Shown: positions 34,257 through 42,700 of the stretch, piece after piece
How the letters are laid out: each line of letters opens with the position of its first letter
Numbering within the stretch: the first letter of the stretch is position 1
Assembly (NCBI GenBank): GCA_025464095.1
Contig: JAODMF010000001.1
Span: 59,782-123,781, forward strand
DNA length: 64,000 nt
DNA from: Glaciihabitans sp.
GTDB lineage: Bacteria; Actinomycetota; Actinomycetes; Actinomycetales; Microbacteriaceae
Direction of reading: 5' to 3'
Made by a program: the position numbers and the translations under genes
The notes under the pieces: generated by a model
The model's database searches: none
Seen by the model: the letters and a program-made list of their open reading frames with translations, nothing else
What the model was told of the DNA's origin: nothing

Positions 34257-34338
34257 GTCACCAGTAACGTCGTGCGGTCCGGATTTTGTTCCCCGATTGT
34301 CGCCGGCACGCATCTGGGTCTAGTGTCATCCGACAGAG

Positions 34339-34374
34339 AGAGATCGCCGCCACAACGATGTGGCGACGATCTCT
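34339..34374. terminator. Strong hairpin terminator downstream of the sigma/membrane-partner operon
   Basis: AGAGATCGCCGCCACA, loop ACGA, TGTGGCGACGATCTCT make a 16-bp stem with a single mispair. It lies 17 bp beyond the stop of the 34391 gene and upstream of the reductase gene on the same strand. There is no U-tract, typical for actinobacterial terminators. Confidence 0.75.
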
Positions 34375-34390
34375 TCCTGCTTACTGGGCG

Positions 34391-35188
34391 TTACTTGAGC
34401 AGGATGTTCGCAGTGGGCCCGGTGATCAGGTCAGCGGCGAAGTCGCCGGTGAAGTCAGCGGCCGCCGACAGCTGGTAGCTGCCCGGGGACGCCGCGGGCA
34501 GGTTGTCGCGGAAACCGTTGAGGTCGTCTTCGACGCCACACACCACCGGCGTGAATGACGACTTCAGCCTGAGGCTCTCGCCGGGAGCGAGATCGATGAT
34601 GACAGCCATATCGATCACCGGTCCGTTGCTGTGCCACATGACCACGCCGTTCCTGGACAGTGTCACGGTCGGTGACGGGCTGGTGAACCCGTGCAGCGTC
34701 CTTGTCCCCATGTTGGTGAAGGTGACCGTGCCGGCGATCGACTGCGTTCCGGCGGGCGCCGTTGCCGGGAAGTGCGTGGTGACCACGAGCCCGCTTTCAC
34801 TCGGCGCCGGACGCGACAGTTCGCCGCCGCAGAGATTGATTTTCTCGGCGGGAGCTCGCTTTATGCCGCCCGTGGCGCCGCCGGTCTCCGGCTCCTTTCC
34901 GGACAAGGGGGTAACCGGGGCGGACTCTGTGGTGCTGGTGCCGCCGGAGTCCTGGGCGCTGAACGCGCTGCCGCCGGTAGGAGCGCCGCGCAGCCCGGAG
35001 AAGCCGGCAGCGCCGACGCCCACGACGGCGAGGGTCAGCGCCGAGCCGAATCCGACCTGGCGGGGGAGCCGCCGACGACGGCTGCGGCGGATGATCTCCT
35101 GCGCATCGAGAGTTCGTCCGGGCGGGTCACCTGCCTCGCGAAACAGGCTGCGCAGGTTCGGCTCGTTCGGCACGCGGTCATTTGGCAT
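34391..35188 (-). CDS. Putative sigma-factor partner / membrane-anchored hypothetical protein
   Basis: About 265 residues from ATG 35188 (MPNDRVPNEPNLRSLFREAG), overlapping the ECF sigma gene by 11 bp. The cytoplasmic N-terminus is followed by a basic stretch RRSRRRRLPRQ, one helix (GFGSALTLAVVGVGAAGFSG), and an extracytoplasmic Ser/Thr/Pro linker leading to a beta-rich domain. Single-pass topology plus coupling to a sigma gene is the pattern of anti-sigma factors, but I see no zinc-binding HxxxCxxC motif. Function is inferred from context only. Confidence 0.7.
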   Translation of the reverse strand: MPNDRVPNEPNLRSLFREAGDPPGRTLDAQEIIRRSRRRRLPRQVGFGSALTLAVVGVGAAGFSGLRGAPTGGSAFSAQDSGGTSTTESAPVTPLSGKEPETGGATGGIKRAPAEKINLCGGELSRPAPSESGLVVTTHFPATAPAGTQSIAGTVTFTNMGTRTLHGFTSPSPTVTLSRNGVVMWHSNGPVIDMAVIIDLAPGESLRLKSSFTPVVCGVEDDLNGFRDNLPAASPGSYQLSAAADFTGDFAADLITGPTANILLK

Positions 35189-35735
35189 TCGGAACTCCCA
35201 TCGGTTGTCCAGCGTCGTCAAAATCATCGGCAGTCAGGGCGATCGCCATCTTCGCGAGCCCGTCGCTCAGGTATCGCTTGACGGTGCCGGGACTCAGTTC
35301 CAGGCAGTCTGCGATGTCGTTGACCTTGAGATCTTCGTAGTACCGGAGCACGAGGCAGGCGCGCTCGCGGGGACTCAGTTTCTGGAGCTCCTGGTGAAGG
35401 TCGACCGCCGCATCCGTATGGTCCGCCGCCGACTCTTCGATGTCGGGCGCCAATTCCAGGTGTGCGATCCGGCGCCAGCGCGTCACGCGTCGCCCGTTGT
35501 CGAGATACGAATTCAGGATGGCGCGCCGCACGTATGCCTCGGCGCTGGCGACGGAGAAACCGTTGCGAAGTCGTCCGAACGTCTTGACGAGCGCATCCTG
35601 CACGAGGTCGGCGGCCTCGTCGGCGCTGCCGGAGACAAAATAGGCATAGCGCGTGAGGGCATCGCCTCGCTCGGTGACGAGTCGCTCGACCACCTGCTCC
35701 CAGCGGGGTGTGGCTGCTTCAGCGGGACTCGTCAC
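35178..35735 (-). CDS. RNA polymerase sigma factor, ECF/SigE-family
   Basis: A 185-residue two-domain sigma factor. Region 2 runs from TRYAYFVSGSADEAADLVQDALVKTF to AEAYVRRAILNSYLDNGRR. Region 4 has LSPRERACLVLRYYEDLKVNDIADCL and SPGTVKRYLSDGLAKM as the -35-recognising helix-turn-helix. The linker between them is rich in acidic residues. It starts at GTG 35735 and is followed with overlap by a membrane-anchored partner, so activity is probably held by a membrane signal. Target promoters are unknown. Confidence 0.92.
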   Translation of the reverse strand: MTSPAEAATPRWEQVVERLVTERGDALTRYAYFVSGSADEAADLVQDALVKTFGRLRNGFSVASAEAYVRRAILNSYLDNGRRVTRWRRIAHLELAPDIEESAADHTDAAVDLHQELQKLSPRERACLVLRYYEDLKVNDIADCLELSPGTVKRYLSDGLAKMAIALTADDFDDAGQPMGVPNAK

Positions 35736-35804
35736 GGTTGCCTTTCGGGCATTTCGGGCTTCTAACTACCAAGACGAGCACCGGGACCAAAAGGTTGGGG
35801 CGGC

Positions 35805-36899
35805 TCAGTCGCCGGTGGTTCCCAGGGCACGCGCCGCTTCCGCGCCGGCAGCCCGCAGCCATCGCGCGGTCTCGGCCATCGCCTGTTCGGCGCTGCCCGC
35901 GAGGTCGGTCAGCGAACACGCCCACACGGGAGGGTCGGCGGACAGCTGGCCCGCGATAACCCCGCTCGGGATGCCATGGGCAGCGGCAGCGGACAGCAGC
36001 TGGCCCACCACCTTTCCGCCCAAGGATTGCGCGTCGAAGCGGCCCTCGCCGGTCAACAGCACGTCCGCGGAGGCAATCGCGGTCGAGACGCCGCTGAGTT
36101 TCGCGAGGTAGTCGGCCCCGGGTTCGATCACGGCGCCCCACGCGTTGACAAAGCCGAACGCGGTTCCGCCTGCGGCACCGGTTCCGCTCTGGTTCGGGTC
36201 GCCTCCCAGCACCCGGGCGAATGTCGCGAGGGCCGCGTCGAGCTCGGCAACCTGTTCGGTAGAAGCGCCCTTCTGCGGCCCGAACACTGCTGCGGCGCCG
36301 CGCGGTCCGAGCAGCGGGGCGTCGACGTCGGTGAGCAGCGTGGTCGGGGGAGCGGGGCGCAGCCCTGCGCGATCGGCGTCGACGAGTCGCACGAGCGGGC
36401 CTCCGCCCTCGTCGAGTCCGTCGCCGTTGGCATCGGTGAGGCGCAGCCCGAGGGCGCGGAGCGCACCGGCCCCGCCATCGGTGGATGCCGAGCCGCCGAG
36501 TCCGATCGCGAGTGCTGTTGCGCCGGCATCGAGTGCCGCGGCGATGACCTCGCCGAGGCCGCGCGTGGTGGCTCCGGTGGCATCCGGAGCGCTCATGAGC
36601 GGCAGTCCACTTGGCTGGGCGAGTTCGACCACCGCGGTGCCATCCGCAAGTTGCAGCCATTCGCCGGGCGTCGGCCGGCCGTCAGGACCCGTGACCACGC
36701 CGGCCGATCGCCGAACCGCGCCGGGTACCGCCCGCTCGATCGCATCGAGGGTTCCTTCGCCGCCGTCTGCCTGCGGAAAAATGCGAATGTCGTCGGCTGG
36801 CCGAACGTCGCGCCAACCGGTTGCGATCGCTTCGGCCACGTCGCCGGCGGCCAGGGTTCCTTTGAACGAATCGGGGGCGATCACGACGGTGAGAGGCAT
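35805..36899 (-). CDS. Glycerate kinase
   Basis: A 364-residue GckA/GlxK-type kinase. It begins VVIAPDSFKGTLAAGDVAEA, the family signature, followed by PQADGGEGTLDAI. The central block is AIGLGGSASTDGGAGALRAL, the nucleotide-binding glycine-rich region, then VFGPQKGAS. It phosphorylates D-glycerate, feeding glyoxylate or serine catabolites into glycolysis. It stands alone, about 70 bp from the sigma gene. Confidence 0.94.
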   Translation of the reverse strand: MPLTVVIAPDSFKGTLAAGDVAEAIATGWRDVRPADDIRIFPQADGGEGTLDAIERAVPGAVRRSAGVVTGPDGRPTPGEWLQLADGTAVVELAQPSGLPLMSAPDATGATTRGLGEVIAAALDAGATALAIGLGGSASTDGGAGALRALGLRLTDANGDGLDEGGGPLVRLVDADRAGLRPAPPTTLLTDVDAPLLGPRGAAAVFGPQKGASTEQVAELDAALATFARVLGGDPNQSGTGAAGGTAFGFVNAWGAVIEPGADYLAKLSGVSTAIASADVLLTGEGRFDAQSLGGKVVGQLLSAAAAHGIPSGVIAGQLSADPPVWACSLTDLAGSAEQAMAETARWLRAAGAEAARALGTTGD

Positions 36900-36990
36900 C
36901 CGCCCAGAGTACCGATTGGTGAATGCCTAGCGCGCTTGCCGCCCATCACAAGGGGTTGTTCGTCTTGCCAGCGCGTGCACAGACTGAGTT

Positions 36991-37332
36991 ATGAAGCGAA
37001 TCTTCTATGCAAGCGGATCTGTCGTCACCGGTGACCGAATGGCGGATGCGGTCGTGCACTACGCGGAGGCACTGGCCATGCGGGAGACCTCGGCCATGAT
37101 CGACATCCCCGTTTCGCTCGAGTCCGGCGAGCGGGGGCGCGCGCAGCTGCTCATCGGTCCCGCCAGCCAGCTGGTCGTTGTTCCCGAGTCGGGCCCGAAC
37201 GAGGAGCCGGAGGAAGAAGAGACGATTCGTGCTCTCATCGAGAGCACCGCCCAGCTGTCCAATCCGCATCCCCGGGCGACCGACGTGGACGTCGATCCAC
37301 TCGACGAATACCAGGGCGACGAGCTGACGTAG
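36991..37332 (+). CDS. Conserved-type small hypothetical protein
   Basis: A 113-residue soluble protein starting MKRIFYASGSVVTGDRMADA. The first 65 residues look like a compact alpha/beta domain (ALAMRETSAMIDIPVSLES, then GRAQLLIGPASQLVVVPE). The C-terminal third is acidic and probably disordered (EEPEEEETIRALIEST). It has no signal peptide and no recognised motif. Codon use is like its neighbours. Function unknown. Confidence 0.72.
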   Translation: MKRIFYASGSVVTGDRMADAVVHYAEALAMRETSAMIDIPVSLESGERGRAQLLIGPASQLVVVPESGPNEEPEEEETIRALIESTAQLSNPHPRATDVDVDPLDEYQGDELT

Positions 37333-37492
37333 CGGCGTGAGCGTCGGCGCGTTTCAACTGCTGATCACCGCCCCCAATTGCGAGTTCTCCACAGGACTGT
37401 GTATGAACTAGACGCATAGTCTCTAATTCTGCATATCCTTACTTCGATCGCCACTCCCTCGACTGGCGACATTCGATGGAAGGAAGAGAATC

Positions 37493-38029
37493 GTGAAAGC
37501 AATGGCATTGACCGCCGTCGGCGCGGCGGTCGCACTCGTGGCGGGCGTCGTCACCGCCGCTCCCGCCCAGGCGGTGCGCGAGTCGTCCGCGCATCCGGAA
37601 GCCGCGTGCTCTGCAGGGTGGTACTGGCGCGCGACCGGGCGGGGCGCGGACACCTTCGGGAGAGTCGGCTCGACGCATTCGGACTACAACGGAACCAACT
37701 CGAACGCGTCGGTCGAGTTCACCTCCAGCACCTCCGGAACCGTGGGCAGCACGGTGTCGGGCAGCACCGAGATCGCCCTGTCGGTGGAGCTCGCGTCGAT
37801 CAGGTCCCAGTACGGAATCTCCGTTTCGGTCAGCAAGGCGGTGACGATTGGCAACTCGATCCGCATCACGGTGCCCCCGCACAAGACCGGCAACGGCGAC
37901 TACGGCGCGTGGAAGGCGTACGTGAAGGGCTACGAAGACTTCACGAACTCGCGCTGCACCGTCACCCGGAGCCAGGCGAAGAAGATCTACAGCCCCTACA
38001 AGGTGGGTTGGAAGACGTGGATCGACTGA
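37493..38029 (+). CDS. Secreted hypothetical protein
   Basis: 178 residues with a clean signal peptide: MKAMALTAVGAAVALVAGVV then TAAPAQA, cut before VRESS. The mature part has a Cys pair (EAACSAGWYWR and NSRCTVTRSQ) that may form a disulfide, and a Ser/Thr/Gly-rich beta-like middle (TSSTSGTVGSTVSGSTEIAL). GGAAGGAAG precedes the GTG start at 37493. The gene overlaps the start of a lipoprotein gene, suggesting they are made together. The family is not recognised. Confidence 0.72.
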   Translation: MKAMALTAVGAAVALVAGVVTAAPAQAVRESSAHPEAACSAGWYWRATGRGADTFGRVGSTHSDYNGTNSNASVEFTSSTSGTVGSTVSGSTEIALSVELASIRSQYGISVSVSKAVTIGNSIRITVPPHKTGNGDYGAWKAYVKGYEDFTNSRCTVTRSQAKKIYSPYKVGWKTWID

Positions 38030-38505
38030 GGCCCCTGGCACTCGTCGCGGCGACGATCGTGATCGCTGCGGCGTTGGCCGGATGCTCGGCGCCGGTCCCC
38101 AGCCCGGCGTCGTCATCCGGCACCCCAGCTTCGACCACCTCGGCGACGGCTGTGCCGACAGCTGTGCCGACAGCTCTGCCAACGGCGGCCCCAAGCACGG
38201 TGAGCGTGTCGAAGCCCAGCAATGAGACGCTGCTCGGCTCGCTGTCGTCCCAGCGCGGAACGAATGCGCTCGGTCCGTTTCGGTCCAGCTCGAAGTCGAT
38301 CGCGGTGTACGTGAAGTGCGTCGGATCGGGTTCGGTGCAGGTGACGGTGACGGGGGTGGCGCAGTTTCCGAATGACTGCGACGCGGCCGGCACCGACGCG
38401 GGAATACGCAATGTTCTCGACGTGCGCTTCGTGGACAAATTCTCGGTGCGCGTCTCTGGTGAGAACACCCTGGTTTGGGCGGTCACCGTCACGACCGGAC
38501 ATTGA
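38017..38505 (+). CDS. Putative lipoprotein co-encoded with the secreted protein
   Basis: The track frame opens at 37606, but the GTG at 38017 gives a proper lipoprotein: VDRLRPLALVAATIVIAA then ALAGCSAP, with Cys about residue 23. It overlaps the secreted-protein gene by 13 bp. The mature protein has a Ser/Thr/Ala-rich linker with tandem TAVPTAVPTALPTAAP, then a small domain with one Cys pair (YVKCVGSGSVQV and FPNDCDAAG). Length 162. No known domain recognised. Confidence 0.7.
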   Translation: MDRLRPLALVAATIVIAAALAGCSAPVPSPASSSGTPASTTSATAVPTAVPTALPTAAPSTVSVSKPSNETLLGSLSSQRGTNALGPFRSSSKSIAVYVKCVGSGSVQVTVTGVAQFPNDCDAAGTDAGIRNVLDVRFVDKFSVRVSGENTLVWAVTVTTGH

Positions 38506-38590
38506 GCCGGGCGCTCACGGGCGCGAAGGCGGTGGAAGGCGGTGGTTGGGTCAGAGCGGTCCAGCCATCGCTGTTCCCCTGCTGGGAGAA

Positions 38591-39286
38591 CTAGCGAACA
38601 ACTGCAGCGAGGATTGCCGCGGCCAGCTCCTTCGGCTTCGTCAGCTGCGGCCAGTGCCCGGTTCGGACTTCGACAATCTCGAGGTTGGTGAGTTTGCCGA
38701 GTTCGGCGATCTCACCGCTCTCGATCCACCTGCGCAGGTCGTCCGCGCTGAACTCGGCGGCGATGACCGTCGAGGGGATCTCCAGTCGCCGTGCGTCGTC
38801 GCTGAGTACCTGCTTGTCGCTCGTAACGCGCACGGGCTCCGGGATGGCGATGCTTCGGAATCGCTGCCGAAGCTCGTCTGTCATGTCCACGAGGTCGTCG
38901 TCGTCGAACACCGTCCAGTCCGGCAGCGGCACCTCACCGTTCACGACGGGCAGCTCGTCGTTGATGATGCCGCCGTCACCGAGCGGCCAGCTGTCGACGT
39001 AGATGACACGAGCGACCCGGTCGGGACGTGCATCCGACGCGCCGTAGGCAATCGCGCCGCCTCCGCTGTGGCCGACGAGTACCACCGGTGACGAGACCGA
39101 ATCGATGGTTGCCACGACCGCGTCGATGTGGTCGCGCAGTCCGATGTCGCTGCGGTCCGCATCGGTCGACTCGAGGCCGGGCAGGGTGAGGGCGTGAACG
39201 GTGTGGCCGGCGGCGGTCAGGGGAGCGGCCACTTCGTCCCACGAAGCGCCGTCGAGCCAGAAGCCGGGGATGAGAATGATGTCCAT
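38591..39286 (-). CDS. Alpha/beta-fold hydrolase
   Basis: 231 residues. MDIILIPGFWLDGASWDEV gives the oxyanion region (G-F-W), LVGHSGGGAIAYGA is the nucleophile elbow, and VEVRTGHWPQLTKP carries the catalytic His near the C-terminus. The acidic residue is probably in the block before it. The size and the lid fit small esterases of the MenH/salicylate-esterase type. Substrate unknown. Confidence 0.87.
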   Translation of the reverse strand: MDIILIPGFWLDGASWDEVAAPLTAAGHTVHALTLPGLESTDADRSDIGLRDHIDAVVATIDSVSSPVVLVGHSGGGAIAYGASDARPDRVARVIYVDSWPLGDGGIINDELPVVNGEVPLPDWTVFDDDDLVDMTDELRQRFRSIAIPEPVRVTSDKQVLSDDARRLEIPSTVIAAEFSADDLRRWIESGEIAELGKLTNLEIVEVRTGHWPQLTKPKELAAAILAAVVR

Positions 39287-39357
39287 ACTTCGAGACTACG
39301 AGTGTGCGCGGACACGTGGCAGGTTCGATTGTTACGACTCGCGCTCGCCGGACCGCG

Positions 39358-40023
39358 CTAGGCCGCTTCTGGTGCGCGCAGCCGCTCAGCCAGACCCTTA
39401 CCGTGTTCAGCGGCATCCGCGTGCGCCCGTTCGAGGTTCTGCGCCGCCAGTCCGCGGAGGTCGGCCAGTGCTGGATTGACGTGGGCCGCAGTCAGTTCCG
39501 CCTCGATGACCTTCACATCCAAACCCCAGACCGTTCCGAGGATCAGCTTCAGCCACCCGGTCGCATGGTCCCAGCCCTCGCGAGGTGTACCCGGGCCGTA
39601 TGCACCACCGCGTGCGATCACGAGGTACGCCGGCTTTCCCGCGATGGGATTGCCCGCCCTGGGAGAAAAGCGCGGGTCGGCGATGACCACATCTATCCAT
39701 GCTTTCGCGTGGGGCGGTACTCCAAAGTTGTACATAGGGATGGCGAAAATGAAGGCGTCGGCACGGGCTAGTTCGTCTCCCAGCTCCATCGCCACCACCA
39801 GTGCCTCGCGTTGTCCGTCGGTTCTCGCGCTGTCCGGGATATGAGACCCGGCCAGGGCGTCAGCCCAGATCCTCGACGGAAGCGGGTCGCGCCCGACATC
39901 CCTCCGAATGACTTTCGCATCGGGGGCGGCCGCGAGAAGGGTGGATTCCAGACTCGTTGCCACGGCCCGGGTTACCGAGCCTTCGTGACGGATGCTTGCG
40001 TCTAGTCGAAAAATCGTGGCCAT
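39358..40023 (-). CDS. FMN-dependent NADH-azoreductase / flavodoxin-fold quinone reductase
   Basis: A 221-residue flavodoxin-like protein. The phosphate-binding loop is in LDASIRHEGSVTRAV, the isoalloxazine loop is IPMYNFGVPPHAKAWID, and YLVIARGGAYGPGTP follows the AzoR pattern. Such enzymes reduce quinones and azo compounds with NADH and are often induced by thiol or quinone stress. The promoter region shared with the divergent MarR gene contains a long palindrome, so MarR control is likely. Confidence 0.88.
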   Translation of the reverse strand: MATIFRLDASIRHEGSVTRAVATSLESTLLAAAPDAKVIRRDVGRDPLPSRIWADALAGSHIPDSARTDGQREALVVAMELGDELARADAFIFAIPMYNFGVPPHAKAWIDVVIADPRFSPRAGNPIAGKPAYLVIARGGAYGPGTPREGWDHATGWLKLILGTVWGLDVKVIEAELTAAHVNPALADLRGLAAQNLERAHADAAEHGKGLAERLRAPEAA

Positions 40024-40049
40024 TGAAGTACGTACCCTTTCGATGGAAA

Positions 40050-40081
40050 AGTAGATGATCTAAACAATAGATCATTCTACT
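40050..40081. promoter_or_regulatory. MarR-type operator between azoR-like and marR genes
   Basis: TGATCTA-AACAA-TAGATCA is a perfect inverted repeat, extended on both sides by AGTAGA and TCTACT with one extra T. It sits 27-58 bp upstream of the azoreductase start and 62 bp before the MarR start. It is AT-rich compared with its surroundings, as for a functional promoter/operator. Confidence 0.65.
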
Positions 40082-40142
40082 CCAAGATAATATTTTGTCC
40101 TGATTGTTTCCTTCCGCGCGCATCGAGCGATAGGATGCGAGC

Positions 40143-40655
40143 ATGGCCGAGGGTTTCGTGACAGCAGCGGCAAGCGCTCCACGCCCCGGATGTGACTTCG
40201 GGTGGGCCCTCGACACACTTCTGCGTGCGTACTCGACTGGAGTTCGTCAGGCAATCGGGGAACTTGCTGGCGGGCCGCGCGCGTATCGGGTCATGGCTCT
40301 CGCGGCCAGCGGATCCTGCCCCAACCAGGCCGCGATGGCCGAAGAGCTAAAGCTCGATCGGACGATCATGACGTACCTGGTAGATGGGCTGGAAGCCGAC
40401 GGCCTCGTGACGCGCACTCCCGACCCCAGTGATCGCCGCGCCCGACATGTGACCCTGACCGACCGGGGCGCCGCGCTCTTGGCCGATTTCACCCAGCGCG
40501 TCCGCGAGGTCGAACGAAGGGTCCTCGCTGCGCTCCCCGACGCGGAAGCGGAGAGCCTCAGTGGGTTGATCCTGAAGGCGGCTCAGCTCGCCAGCACGGA
40601 TCTCGAAGGCACCGAGCTCCGCGTCGGAACGGAATCCCTCGCCGCCAATCACTGA
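40143..40655 (+). CDS. MarR family transcriptional regulator
   Basis: A 170-residue winged-helix regulator: AYRVMALAASGSCPNQAAMAEEL and LDRTIMTYLVDGLEADGLVT form the recognition helix-turn-helix, and DPSDRRARHVTLTDRGAAL is the wing, with the typical DxRxR. An early cysteine (APRPGCDFG) could act as a redox switch as in YodB/OhrR-like regulators. It is divergent from the azoreductase gene and is predicted to repress it and itself. Confidence 0.92.
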   Translation: MAEGFVTAAASAPRPGCDFGWALDTLLRAYSTGVRQAIGELAGGPRAYRVMALAASGSCPNQAAMAEELKLDRTIMTYLVDGLEADGLVTRTPDPSDRRARHVTLTDRGAALLADFTQRVREVERRVLAALPDAEAESLSGLILKAAQLASTDLEGTELRVGTESLAANH

Positions 40656-40665
40656 CCGTTGCGCT

Positions 40666-40738
40666 ACGCAGATCCCGACTGCGGCCCCTTGCCCGAGGCG
40701 CGAAGGCCCGACCCGGACACTGGCTCTAGGTTCCGGTG
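40666..40738 (-). other. Decayed tRNA-Arg 3' fragment with flank (att remnant C)
   Basis: ACGCAGAT..C.GACTGCGGCCCCT matches the T-arm and 3' anticodon-stem part of the intact tRNA-Arg at 50.7 kb: 21 of 24 bases, with the T-stem still paired. The sequence to its right (CGAAGG..GACCCG..CA.TGG, then AGGTTCCG) resembles the sequence to the right of the better-preserved fragment at 47.5 kb. To its left there is no such match. Read as the outer boundary of an old insertion. The alignment was done by eye. Confidence 0.5.
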
Positions 40739-40930
40739 TCGATCAGGCATTCTTTCCGGCTTCGCAGTCGAGGTCTGGACGAAAATACCAATCGGGCCGT
40801 TGCCCCGCCCGAGGCCGGCGAGCGATTCGATGGACCACAGGCTCCGCGGGCGATACTCGGTTGCGCAGATTGGGTGGCTTGGTCGCTGGCGGTTCGGCTG
40901 GACACCTACTCGAAATAGCGATCCTCCGCG

Positions 40931-41668
40931 TCAGCCCGGCGTCAGGACGCAGAACTCGTTGCCTTCTATGTCGGTGAGGACCGTCCACGGCACATCGCCC
41001 TGGCCGATGTCGGCATCGGTGGCGCCCAGGCTCCGCAGCCGGGCAACCTCTGCCGCTTTGTCGTCACCGGGGTACGGCCTCAGGTCGAGATGGACGCGGG
41101 TCGGCACGCCGTTCACGTCGGGAGTGCGCAGGAACTCGAGATACGGCCCCACACCCTTGGCCGAGCGCAGCCTCGCGTGGTCGTCGGTCACCTCGTACAG
41201 GTTCCAGTCCATCGCCTCGTTCCAGAACCGCGCCATGGCGCGCGGATCCATGCAGTTGACCACGACCGCGGCGATCGGCCCGGTGTCCTGGTACATCGGT
41301 CGAGGCTCGAGCACGCAAAACACGTTGCCCTCCGGATCGGCCAGGACCGTCCATGGCACGTCACCCTGGCCCACATCGGCGGATGTCGCGCCGAGCTTCT
41401 TCAGGCGCACGACCAATTCCGCCTGATGAGCCGCAGACGTGGTGGCCAGATCGAGGTGCGCACGGTACTTCACTGTTTCGGGGTCTGGGACGGAGACGAC
41501 GTCGACGCAGACGGCGGCCGGGTCAGGCAAGACGAATCCCGGTGGTTCGACGTTGGTCACACCGGGTCCCTCGCTGGATACACCCCAGCCGAGCGCCTCT
41601 GCCCAAAAGCGGCCGAGCGCCGAGTCATCCCGAGCCTTGAAATTCACCTGAACAAGACGAAGCGCCAT
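40931..41668 (-). CDS. Two-domain VOC (glyoxalase/bleomycin-resistance-like) protein
   Basis: The start at ATG 41668 (MALRLVQVNFKARDDSALGR) gives 245 residues with two VOC modules. The halves repeat the same segments: TSADVGQGDVPWTVLADPEGNVFCVL and TDADIGQGDVPWTVLTDIEGNEFCVL, each with the C-terminal metal-ligand Glu region. AMARFWNEAMDWNLYEV opens the second module. The fold binds small electrophiles or metals; the substrate is unknown. It is convergent with the MarR gene, with the decayed tRNA fragment between them. Confidence 0.87.
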   Translation of the reverse strand: MALRLVQVNFKARDDSALGRFWAEALGWGVSSEGPGVTNVEPPGFVLPDPAAVCVDVVSVPDPETVKYRAHLDLATTSAAHQAELVVRLKKLGATSADVGQGDVPWTVLADPEGNVFCVLEPRPMYQDTGPIAAVVVNCMDPRAMARFWNEAMDWNLYEVTDDHARLRSAKGVGPYLEFLRTPDVNGVPTRVHLDLRPYPGDDKAAEVARLRSLGATDADIGQGDVPWTVLTDIEGNEFCVLTPG

Positions 41669-41857
41669 GGCTCCCCAGCCTATTCGCGCAGCACTTCGAC
41701 GTGGTGTTGTTAGTCCTGGGAGGTCGAGATCTTCCCGCCAGCGAGCATTGAGGGTGTTCGCGATGACGAAATCTACGCGACGAATCCACGCCTGCACACC
41801 GGGTGGGCGCCGAATGAAAAGACCGCATCGCGCGCTGTTCCCGAGGAGGAACCTCGA

Positions 41858-42616
41858 CTACCAGGGCGCGCGGCTACCATCCCAGGACCAGAGGGCTCCA
41901 GTTGGACCGTCGTCGGGGAGGAGCGCGAGGCGGACCGCTCCCGTGGCGGCTTCGGCAGGGTCGCCGCCGACGGACATACCGGCAATGAGGTTCGTGCGGC
42001 GCAGTCCTGGCGCGAGGGCGTTGACCTTGAAGCCCTCTCCTAGGGACTGGGCCGTTAGCAGGGTGACGGCGTTGACCGCAGTCTTGGAGCTTCGGTAGGC
42101 GAGGCCGCCGCCCTGGACCTGTTCCCAGTCGAACTGCGGGTTGGGGCTGCTGTTCCACGTCAGTGATCCGGTGCCGCTGGAAACGTTGACGATGCGAGGG
42201 TGCGCCGATCGTCTCAGCGCGGGGAGGAAGCCCTGCGTGACAGCGATGAGACCGAAGACGTTGGTCTCGTAGGCCGTCCTCAGTTGCTCGATCGTGGTAC
42301 CAGTGAGATCTTCGCCGCCCGGGTTGACCCCTGCGTTGTTGACAAGGATGTCCAGTTCGCCAATCAGCTCCACTGCGGTGGCGACCGACGATGGATCGGT
42401 GACGTCCAGCCGCACGACGCGCGCAGTTGAGCCGAGTTCCTTAGCGGCCCGCTGTCCTTTTCCGATGTCGCGTGCGCCGATCCACACGGTCACGCCGCGG
42501 TCGAGCAGTTGCTGCGCGACGGCGAATCCTATGCCGCTGTTTCCGCCCGTCACCAGTGCGACCGAGCCCGGCTCGGGCGATCGGATCTCGGCGGGAAGAC
42601 GTTCAATCTGATTCAT
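41858..42616 (-). CDS. SDR family oxidoreductase
   Basis: A 252-residue classical SDR. I chose ATG 42616 (MNQIERLPAEIRS) over the ATG four codons upstream because AAGGA sits just before it. VALVTGGNSGIGFAVAQQLL binds the cofactor, LVNNAGVNPGG is the NAG motif, VNVSSGTGSL carries the catalytic Ser and LAYRSSKTAVNAVTLL the Tyr and Lys. It is divergent from a TetR gene and the gap holds two palindromes, so it is probably the regulated target. Confidence 0.9.
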   Translation of the reverse strand: MNQIERLPAEIRSPEPGSVALVTGGNSGIGFAVAQQLLDRGVTVWIGARDIGKGQRAAKELGSTARVVRLDVTDPSSVATAVELIGELDILVNNAGVNPGGEDLTGTTIEQLRTAYETNVFGLIAVTQGFLPALRRSAHPRIVNVSSGTGSLTWNSSPNPQFDWEQVQGGGLAYRSSKTAVNAVTLLTAQSLGEGFKVNALAPGLRRTNLIAGMSVGGDPAEAATGAVRLALLPDDGPTGALWSWDGSRAPW

Positions 42617-42628
42617 GGTTTCCTTCAT

Positions 42629-42648
42629 TTCCAACGGTACGGTTGGAA
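42629..42648. promoter_or_regulatory. TetR-type operator box 1
   Basis: TTCCAAC-GGTACG-GTTGGAA, a perfect 7-bp inverted repeat, 13 bases upstream of the SDR start codon. It shares the core CCAAC-N6-GTTGG with the second box nearer the TetR gene. Confidence 0.65.
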
Positions 42649-42672
42649 TATTAGTGCGCTTGAAACCAATCT

Positions 42673-42688
42673 CCAACTTTGGCGTTGG
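42673..42688. promoter_or_regulatory. TetR-type operator box 2
   Basis: CCAAC-TTTGGC-GTTGG, the same core as box 1, centred 42 bp from it (four helical turns) and 12 bases before the TetR start. Two in-phase sites suggest cooperative binding that controls both divergent genes. Confidence 0.6.
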
Positions 42689-42700
42689 TATTCTGGCAAC

